Assembly: GCA_029747585.1 (NCBI GenBank)
Contig: JAPEVF010000005.1
Span: 186,001 to 250,000, forward strand
DNA from: Pleurotus djamor
Taxonomy: Eukaryota > Basidiomycota > Agaricomycetes > Agaricales > Pleurotaceae
Direction of reading: 5' to 3'
DNA: 64,000 bases
The position numbers and the translations under genes were made by a program. Position 1 is the first letter of the stretch. The number at the start of each line of letters is the position of its first letter. Under the pieces are notes generated by a model. It ran no database searches and was not told where the DNA came from. It saw only the letters and a list, made by a program, of their open reading frames with translations. Of this stretch, positions 55,479-64,000 are shown in pieces.

Positions 55479-57947
55479 ATGGCTCGACGCTCTCGATCGC
55501 GTGAAGGTCGTTATGAAGATAGAGAGTATCGAGAACATGGTGGAAGTTCTTCTCGACGCGACTATTCCAAGGAACGGGGTAGCAAACGACATCGCAGCCG
55601 AAGCCGTGACAACGACAGGGAGAGGCACGAACGACATCGGAAGGACCGAAGTAGGAGCAGGAGTCGAAGTAAGGACCGCGAACGTGGGGAGACTGATCAC
55701 AAAAAGTAAGTTCTTGTTCATGTCCATGCCGCCGAAAGTTTACTGGATCGCTTAGGCGCAAACGCAACAAATCAGCAGAGAGGCGGGCTAGGAAGGAAGA
55801 GAAAAAGAGGATACGTGAAGAAGAGGAGGCCCGTCAGGTTGCAGAATTGAGCGTATACAGTGCTACCGACAATCCCTTCCATGACGTTAACCTCGGACAA
55901 CAATTTCGTTGGCACAAGAAGGCTGAGAAAGAACGCAAGTCCGGTCTTAGTTTGTCGGAAGCACAGCGCAGAGATGCCATACGGCGCCAGGAAGCTAAAG
56001 AGGAGTTGGAGCGTCTCAACAGGCGACGCGCTGAACGAGAAGTTGAGCAACGGCTTAGGGAAGAAGAAGAACTACGCATGCAACGCCTACAAGAGTCTGC
56101 TCAAATGTCGGAATGGCTGTCGAAAGAGGGCGACTTCCAGCTTGAACAAGAACGGTCGCGCGCAATCATACGCATCAAGGAGAAGAGGGCGAAGGCCATC
56201 GACTTCCTTGCATTGAACCTGCAGTACGTTCATCTGTCTGAGGACGACGCCAATACACTCCAAGATGATCCCGGCTTCGAAATTGATCTTGACGAGCCTT
56301 ACAACATTTTCAACGTGAGTCTGCCACCCCAGTGATTCTTCGCGACGGAAGCTCATCTTTGTTTTAGAACCTTACGACGGAGCAAATACAGGAGCTCCAT
56401 GATGATATCGACAAGTATCTTAGTCTCGAGCAGGAAGAAATTAACATTGACTTCTGGACGGTTCGTTCCTTGACTTGAGCTCTCTAACCCTGACACGCTC
56501 AACTTACCTTTTGCAGAATATGATGGTCGTTTGCAAAGACCAGCTCGAACGAGCCAAAAGGAACGAACGCTTAGGTCTCGAGGCTACTACAGCTGTCGAA
56601 AGCGATATTCATGCCATGCTAAACGACAAAACCTATGAAGAGCTCACCTCCTTGCAACGCCAGGTCCAATCGAAGCTGACCAGTGGTGAACCAGTGGACA
56701 CAGATTACTGGGAAGGTCTTCTTAAAACCTTGCTCGTCTGGAAGGCCAAGGTATGCTCTTTTTTGCAGCGTTCGATCCCGGTCTTAATTCTCGTTAGGCA
56801 AAACTGAAAGCCTTGCACGAAGTAGTAGTGAGAAATCGCTTAGAGCAACTGCGTAAGAGACAAAGAGACGAAGCCCTCCAAGCACAAGAGGAGTTGCTGG
56901 CTGGTGTAGCTCGTACGGCATTAGCCAATACAGACATCGTCCTTGCCGCCCCGCAAACCTCCCATGAAAAAGAAATACCTCCCCCAGAAGACTTTGAACC
57001 TTACCATCGGTCTATGAGTCCTCCAATGTTGGACATCACCAAACTACCCTCGGAAGATCGTCAGATAGATATCATTCTTGAAGATGATGATCGCCGAGCC
57101 CTGGTACGTCAAAAAATGCTCCCGTGTTGTTCAATCCGGCTGACAGGTATACAGTTCGTCCAGCGTCGTTCTGTAGCGGCTTCGAGGTTTGTACCTAAAG
57201 CCGCTCAGCCAACAGTCGATGCCCCTGTCGAACAAACAAGCAGTGGAGTCGACATTGCCGAGGCTCTTTACAGAGCAGAGGCGGAGCGAGAACTTGACGA
57301 AGAAGAGGAGCTGTTCAACCTTGAAGAAAACATATCCCATCCAGTATCGTACAACTGGGAAGATAAATATCGCCCTCGTAAACCAAGATACTTCAATAGG
57401 GTACACACCGGCTACGAATGGAATAAGTACAATCAAACGCATTATGAGTACGTTTCTTTCTTACACTTCGGTAGTTTCGCATTGCGCTAACCCTTAATTC
57501 CAGCACCGATAACCCTCCTCCCAAGGTCGTGCAAGGATACAAGGTAAGAGACGGGGTTTCAGAAGCCTGTTACAGCCACTAACCTCGCTCTAGTTCAACA
57601 TATTCTATCCTGATTTGATAGACAAATCCAAGGCTCCTACTTACAAAGTCGTCAAAGAACCAGGGAACGAAGAAACCGTTCTTCTTCACTTCAGCGCAGG
57701 TCCGCCTTACGAAGACATTGCGTTCAGAATTGTCAATCGTGAATGGGAATTTTCTCATAAACGGTACGTGGCTTGACTTAACTTTCAAGTATGGCCTAAC
57801 AATTTTGTGCAGTGGTTTTCGTAGCAGCTTTGATAGAGGCTGCCTTTCTCTCTGGTTCAACTTCAGGCGCAACGTGAGTGAACTATTTTCCCATTTGGTA
57901 TGTCCTGGCCCAACTAACGATTTGTGGTCTAGTTCTATCGTAAATGA
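55479..57947 (+). CDS. CACTIN: Cactin, spliceosome-associated protein
   Basis: Nuclear protein of late spliceosomal complexes. It starts at 55479 with an RS/DR-rich N-terminus (MARRSRSREGRYEDREYREH), then TDNPFHDVNLGQQFRWHKKA, the cactin mid domain (YLSLEQEEINIDFW, DQLERAKRNERL, DTDYWEGLLKTLLVWKAK) and the highly conserved C-terminal domain: NWEDKYRPRKPRYFNRVHTG, YEWNKYNQTHY, VQGYKFNIFYPDLIDKSKAP, FHFSAGPPYEDIAFRIVNRE-like text, FDRGCLSLWFNFRRNFYRK at the stop. About nine short introns. The C-terminal end is exactly that of the family. Divergent from CLPX by about 220 bp. Confidence 0.95.
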
Positions 57948-58849
57948 ATGTTATCTCGTATGTACTTACAATATCTACAACATGGTGCATCATCTCTCAG
58001 GCAAAGCACTCAATAGACACCAGGTTACTACAAATCTAGCACAATGTTGTGCCTCCCTCTAAGCCTCCCTCTAAGGTGTCTATTCTTTCTCCCACTGCAG
58101 GTCAAGGTGGCGCCTTGGGCGGTCCCCTCCCTCCTTGAATTGTTCTGGGTCAGTTCTTCTCTCGAGGACACCGCTCGCTGCCTTTACCTGGTATGTCCTC
58201 CACATCCCAGTCATGGACCCTATCGCCAATAGCCTCCATTCGACCCAACCCGCCTTCTCGGAAGCCCCATTGCAACTGACCGAACTCTCCCGGAACACGC
58301 TGACTTGACCCTCTTTCAAGTAGGTTCCCTATAGTTCGTCGGGTTGACGTCTTTTTACAACTAGTTGAGACACCGTTTTCTCGATCATATCCCAATGCGG
58401 AGTCTCCTCGGGAACAATACATACATTCCTGCTTGACCACCTGAAGTCCAATCCTGGGTATCTTATCTCACCTTCTCTGCTCATCCTCGTTGACGGCCAG
58501 TGGAACCACACTCACTCGAAATACTCTTCTCTCTCGTCTCGTTTCCCTTTACCATCTTCGCAAACTTTGTCTGATACCGCAATTTCAAAGTTTGGCAAGT
58601 TAGCTCTGTACATCCTTGATACCGAACTTGTTTCCTGTTTCGCAATTGCTCCCTCGGTGAAGGCCTGCGGAAACCCCGAGACCGCCTAGATTAGATAGCA
58701 GTGTAAATAAACCGATCAGCAGTGTTGATAATCATTGCGTGCGTGACTCGGAGTCGTAGTGACTACGCGCTTGATAATACGACCTCTCTTTACGCTTCCT
58801 TCCATACCATAATACTGGCATACCATTCTCAATAATCTAACGCGAATCC
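57948..58849. other. Intergenic between Cactin and UBA1
   Basis: About 900 bp. It contains a short near-tandem GCCTCCCTCTAA repeat at about 58050-58074. No ORF has family resemblance; presumably the Cactin 3' flank and the UBA1 promoter. Confidence 0.5.
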
Positions 58850-61800
58850 ATGGCTACTTCCTCAAGTATGGCCAACCAGATGGACGTCGATGAGACCGCA
58901 ATCGACGAAGGCCTGTACTCGCGACAACTGTAAGTGAAGCTCCAAGCGTGGACTGCGTAATCCAGCTAATGACTCGTCCTTTAGATATGTCTTGGGGCAC
59001 GAAGGTACATTCAATGTCAACATATGGTTGTGAAAGTTGTGATCAGCGCGAAATCTTAGCAATGAAACGCATGGCTGTCTCTAATGTTCTCATCGTCGGT
59101 GTCCAGGGCCTTGGTGTCGAGATCGGTGAGGCAGGACGCCTTCTCTGCCCCCGATTGAAAGAACTGATGTCGTTTTAGCTAAGAACATCGTGCTTGCGGG
59201 CGTGAAATCTGTGACTGTCTATGATCCCGAGCCCGTTACAATACAAGACCTTAGCTCTCAAGTAAGCGGCTTAACTCATGCATGTGGTCCCAATCACGTC
59301 TAATCTGCGCAATAGTTTTTCCTCAGAGAAGATGACGTTGGAAAATCTCGTGCAGATGCTACTGTGCCGCGCCTCTCTGAACTAAATGCCTACGTACCCG
59401 TCCGCAATCTCGGTGGCAGCCCCGGGCAAGAGATATCCGTAGACTTGATACAAGGATTCCAAGTAGGCCCAATATTGGTTTGATCCACGATTAACAAACT
59501 AAATCGGCGCGTGGTATAGGTCGTTGTTTTATGTGGGGCGTCCTACAAGAAACAGCTTGAGATAAACGATTGGACACACAAGAATGGTGTCCATTTTGTC
59601 GCCGCTGAAACGCGTGGTCTCTTCGGGTGTGGCTTCTCCGTCTTGATATCCTATCAGTTCATATTCCTGATAATCGCTCTGATAGGTCTGTTTTCAATGA
59701 CTTCGGGCCCAAATTTACCTGCGTAGATCCTACTGGGGAGCAACCCCTCTCAGGAATGATTGTTTCCGTCGAGCAGGTGACAGCGCAGTTATGTCTAAGT
59801 ATACTGAGGGCTCACACATTTTTAGGATAAGGACGGATTGGTGACTTGCCTTGACGAGACGCGACATGGTCTTGAAGATGGGGACTTTGTGACCTTCACG
59901 GAAGTTCAGGGGATGGTCGAACTGAATGGGTGCGAACCAAGAAAGATCTCAATCAAAGGGCCTTATACCTTCACTATTGGCGATACTACGGGCTTGAGTT
60001 CCTACAAATCAGGTGGAATTTTCACTCAAGTGAAGATGCCCAAAATTATCGATTTCGTGCGTCATTTGTTTTATTCGTATCCTCCAACACTGAAAGTCAT
60101 CCCCCGACCAGAAACCACTTCGTGAATCGAGAAAGGCTCCCGAATTTTTCATCACTGATTTTGCTAAGTTCGACCGGCCTGCCACACTGCATGCTGGCTT
60201 CGAAGCCCTTTCCGAGTTTAAGGAACAAAACAACCGACTTCCACGACCTCGAAACTCAGAAGACGCTGCCTCTCTCATCGCCCTTGCTAAGAAACTCGAT
60301 GCTGACGCAGACGAAAAGATTCTTACGGAATTGGCTTACCAGGCAACGGGGGACCTTTCTCCGATCATTGCCGTCATTGGTGGCTTCGTTGCTCAGGAAG
60401 TACTGAAAGCTTGCTCGGCCAAATTCCATCCTATGGTTCAGCACATGTACTTCGATTCCCTGGAATCTTTGCCTGATGTCCTTCCCTCGGAAGAGGATTG
60501 TCAGCCCCTTGGATCCCGATATGACGGCCAAATTGCCGTCTTCGGAAAGACTTTCCAAGACAAAATCGCGAACCACCGTCAATTCTTAGTAGGTTCAGGT
60601 GCAATTGGATGCGAAATGCTGAAGAACTGGAGTATGATCGGCCTTGCATCTGGACCAAATGGCATCATACATGTTACCGACCTCGATACCATTGAGAAGA
60701 GTAATTTAAATCGCCAATTCCTGTTCAGAGCTAAGGACCTTGGGAAGTTCAAAGCTGAGGTCGCATCGGCCGCCGTCATAGATATGAATCCTGGGTTGAC
60801 AGGGAAGATCCTGGCTAGACAAGACCCTGTCGGACCCGATACTGAGGGTACGTTTTCAGTCCTTGAAAGAGAAGTCCTTTTGACACCTTTGCAGACGTTT
60901 ACTCTGCCGAATTCTTTGGTAGTATCGACGGCGTGACCAACGCTCTAGATAATGTCAAAGCCCGTAAGTCAGCAACGCTGGAGTCCTAGTCTCGCGCTAA
61001 AAGGTTGGGCAGGTCTTTACATGGACCAGCGCTGCGTTTTCTACGAGAAGCCGCTACTCGAATCAGGAACCTTGGGTACAAAGGGAAATACGCAGGTAGT
61101 CATTCCCCACCTAACCGAATCGTATGCCTCCTCGCAAGACCCTCCTGAGAAGGAAACCCCTTCATGTACCGTCAAGAACTTCCCTAACGCCATCCAACAC
61201 ACCATCGAAGTAAGCCCAAGTTATCTTTACCCCTCTTTTATCGAACTCATTCAATTGCAGTGGAGTCGCAGTCAGTTCGACAACCTCTTCGTTAAACCTG
61301 CCCAGGCCGTGAACTCGTACCTTTCGGAACCGAACTACATCGAGTCGACTCTCAAGTACTCTGGGCAGGTATCCGAGCAGATAGCACAGATTCTGGCATA
61401 TCTCGTCACCAATAAGCCGTTGACCTTTGAAGAGTGCATTATTTGGGCGCGCCTCCAGTTCGAAGAGAAGTTCAACCATGACATCCAGCAGCTTCTATTC
61501 AGTCTGCCGAAGGATGCGGTTACAAGCACGGGCCAGCCATTTTGGAGCGGTCCAAAGCGCGCTCCTGATCCATTGAAATTTGATGCCAACGATGTAAGAT
61601 TCCCTCTTACTTGCTAACGCTGTTACTGAACTTGTTGAAGCCTCTTCACCTTCAATTTATAATCGCGGCGGCCAATTTACATGCCTTCAACTACGGACTG
61701 AGAGGGGAAACAGACCCGGCCATATTCCAGAAGGTTGCTGGCTCTGTCCAAGTCCCAGAATTCGTGCCCAAGAGCGGCGTTAAAGTCCAAATCAATGAAA

Positions 61801-62687
61801 ATGACCCTGTTCAGGGAGCCCCTTCCAGCGGCACGTCTTGTTTAATTTGACTCGATTTCACCTTGAAAGCTGAATACACTTAGGCGACGATGTTACCGAA
61901 CAAGCGGCTCAACTCCCTGCCCCTTCAGACATGCCTGGATATCGCCTTACCCCCGCCGAATTCGAGAAGGATGACGATACTAATCATCACATCGATTTTA
62001 TCACCGCAGCCTCCAACTTGAGAGCGACGAACTACAGTATCACCACTGCAGATAGGCACACCACAAAGCAGATTGCCGGCAAAATCATCCCGGCGATCGC
62101 CACTACGACATCACTTGTCGTAGGGTTGGTCTGCTTGGAGTTGTATAAGGTGACTTCACTTGTTCTACTTAGTTTCTATCGTGTTCTAATCAGACGTTCC
62201 TACTCAGATTATCGATGGAAAGAAAAACCTTGAGAGCTACAAAAATGGCTTTGTCAATCTTGCTTTGCCCTTTTTCGGTTTCTCGGAGCCCATTGCCGCA
62301 CAGAAGAACAAGTACGGGGAAACTGAGTGGACTCTATGGGACCGCTTCCAGTTCAAGAACGATCCTACGCTCAAGGATATCGTCTCGTGGTTCACTGACA
62401 ACCACAAACTCGATGTAATGATGGTTAGCCAAGGCGTTAGCATGTTGTGGAGTTCTTTCATCGGAAAGAAAAAGGCGAGTCTTCTTTTCCTCATCAAATA
62501 ATACCAAAGGCTGATGAAATCGTCAACCCAGAGCGAAGAACGCTTACCTATGAAGTTTAGCAAATTGGTGGAACATGTCAGCAAGAAGCCCATCGCACCG
62601 CATGTCAAACATCTTATCGTTGAGGTGATGGTTTCGGACGAAGAAGGGGAAGACGTTGAAGTGCCTTTCATTGTAGTGTATCTTTAA
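58850..62687 (+). CDS. UBA1: Ubiquitin-activating enzyme E1
   Basis: Adenylates ubiquitin and passes it as a thioester to E2 enzymes. It starts at 58850; the N-terminus reads [20 protein letters not shown] and [20 protein letters not shown] (inactive adenylation domain). Later come [36 protein letters not shown] (ATP-binding domain), [15 protein letters not shown], and [20 protein letters not shown]. The catalytic cysteine is in [19 protein letters not shown] (codon 61165-61167). [20 protein letters not shown] and [20 protein letters not shown] follow. The C-terminal ubiquitin-fold domain ends [16 protein letters not shown]. About fifteen short introns, some close to 50 bp. All key residues are present. 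Confidence 0.96.
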
Positions 62688-63515
62688 TCGTATAGTCAAG
62701 ACAGAGAAATGTACTTTTCAGCCATCAAGCGTTTATAGAACTATGGCTCGTAGCATACATCAGATGTACACTACGAGACCACATTGCTACGACACTACGC
62801 TAAGGCAACATCATCGTACCAACAAGCTACTGCAACGCGAGAAAGGGAGCCAGATGAGGTCTCCAGAGGAGAAGGTTATGGGGTTTTGTATGGATGTATG
62901 GGTAAGAAAGTAAGTAAGAGACGAGTGCTCGCAGCAGCGCACGGCTACATGGATACAATCATTACGGAGATAAATGAAGACAAAAGGAGGCCAAGAGGCT
63001 CATACGTAAAAAGCACATTAGAGCGGGAGCATAAATTGTAGTCGCAAATGTGCATACGAACCAAGAAGGCAAGCAAACAGTCCGTTCGAGAGAGAAACAA
63101 GTGTGTCCCGCTAACGAGCAAACAACCATCGAGCCCACGTGGTGGACGAAGGAGTGGTTAGTGGGAGGAGAGCGTGGATGCGAGAACGACGCGTGGGATG
63201 GATATGGATATGGATGATAGATATAGATAAGAGCCGAATATCCTTATAGACAGGATGGATATGTCATTGAAGTGGGGGGCCCGATGATGAAAGAGTAAAC
63301 CAGACATAACAGAGACGAGACGAGACAAGAGTATTGACAAGGGGGAGAGATGGCGATAATACACGCGTGCTTGACGCCAAACGAAGAGGAAAAGAAATAG
63401 CCGTCTGATGCAATGGTGCTAGTCGGAGGGAGATTGATATGTTAGAGCCTTGCAAGTAGAAATTGGGTGTGTTCTAAGTAGACGATGTGGAATGCTGAAG
63501 AATTGCGAAAATGAA
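62688..63515. other. Intergenic downstream of UBA1
   Basis: About 830 bp between two convergent genes. It contains a GATGGATATGGATATGGATG-type imperfect microsatellite at about 63197-63230. A plus-strand ORF at 62784-63041 has no family features and is probably UTR. Confidence 0.5.
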
Positions 63516-64000
63516 TCAGGTTCTAAGCCAAACTGACTGAGCTGGAACGGGCGCGAAAGACTGAGGGTACCCATGAGACCCATACATGCTGCCTAGTGCC
63601 AGGTCATGATGAGAGGACACTGGATCGTGGAGAGTTGGTCGATTTGCGTTCCGGCCGGGGAAGAACTGGGACTGAGACTGAGTACGCAGATGACTGCGTG
63701 ACTGGTCAGCATGATCAAGGGTCACAGAGTGAGCTCTTGAATGCGACGATGCGGGTGCAAGACACGGATATGACACTGGCGGGTAAGCGGCAGATTGAGC
63801 GGCGAAGGGGTACGCTGGTTTCACATAACTATGCCAAGGGTCGTACGCATAGCCTTGGTAGTGTGGGTGAGGAGGATGATAGGGCGGGAGCGCCGGAGGC
63901 AGCAAGGGCTGCACCGCAACGTAGTGGCCACCATTAGAACTTCTGTCCCGTAGGATAGGCTCATCACTTGAAGGACTCCACTTGGACGGCGAAGGGACAG
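63516..64000 (-). CDS. C-terminal part of an unidentified Pro/Ser/Tyr-rich protein
   Basis: An open frame enters from the right edge and stops at 63516. It reads SPSKWSPSSDEPILRD, then Pro/Tyr/His-rich text (YHPPHPHYQGYAYDPWHSYV) and a Ser/Gln/Arg-rich end (SRSHLRTQSQSQFFPG). Low complexity without recognisable domain; most of the gene lies beyond the window. Codon use and lack of stops over 485 bp favour real coding sequence. Confidence 0.6.
   Translation of the reverse strand, partial: VPSPSKWSPSSDEPILRDRSSNGGHYVAVQPLLPPALPPYHPPHPHYQGYAYDPWHSYVKPAYPFAAQSAAYPPVSYPCLAPASSHSRAHSVTLDHADQSRSHLRTQSQSQFFPGRNANRPTLHDPVSSHHDLALGSMYGSHGYPQSFAPVPAQSVWLRT

Noticed and set aside
62784..63041. 85-codon plus-strand ORF after UBA1
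   Set aside because: Lys/Arg-rich random text, no motif, no splice support; most likely the UBA1 3' flank.
63197..63230. GGATAT microsatellite as a functional repeat
   Set aside because: Short and imperfect, in a 3' intergenic region; nothing suggests a function.

Overview
The window is nuclear DNA from a filamentous basidiomycete, most likely a mushroom-forming agaricomycete. The evidence is internal. Nearly every gene is broken by many short GT-AG introns (about 45-65 bp), tiny exons of 7-17 nt recur, genes lie on both strands with short spacers, and the products are eukaryotic housekeeping proteins of fungal type (Rat1, Kcs1, FHA-forkhead, Elp2, kinesin-8, Cactin, Uba1). No tRNA, rRNA, CRISPR array, plasmid feature or viral gene was seen.

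Layout. 0-1.4 kb: end of an acyl-CoA-binding protein gene (minus). 2.4-8.0 kb: three paralogous secreted M43 (pappalysin-type) zinc metalloproteases, with a head-to-head mitochondrial pair (mS34-like ribosomal protein, GatC) between the second and third. 8.1-16.6 kb: dUTPase, an undescribed PIP-box and SQ/TQ-rich protein, a short-chain dehydrogenase, Mpo1-like dioxygenase, Sec22 SNARE and a proline-rich protein. 16.7-28.5 kb: Rat1/Xrn2, MTFP1-like protein, eIF2B delta, an FHA-forkhead factor and dihydroorotase. 28.46-31.31 kb: an accessory block bounded by inverted repeats of roughly 100 bp, holding a kinase-like gene with degraded catalytic motifs, an orphan coding-like exon and a small possible secreted protein. 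32.1-50.8 kb: Kcs1, the meiotic RING protein HEI10 (14 exons), a long Ser/Pro-rich protein with a CUE-like end, Elp2, kinesin-8 and an Emp24-type p24 cargo receptor. 51.0-64.0 kb: a frameshifted Ran-binding-domain paralogue beside intact RanBP1, mitochondrial ClpX, Cactin, Uba1 and the end of an unidentified Pro/Ser-rich gene.

Most neighbours have no functional link. The exceptions are the protease paralogues (local duplication with divergence, one copy having lost part of the catalytic region), the mitochondrial mS34/GatC pair sharing about 50 bp of promoter, and the two tandem Ran-binding-domain genes. The parts most worth following up are the inverted-repeat-bounded block at 28.5-31.3 kb, the decaying protease and RanBD copies, and the uncharacterised PIP/SQ-TQ protein. 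Exon boundaries given are my own readings of splice sites and were not checked against transcripts.
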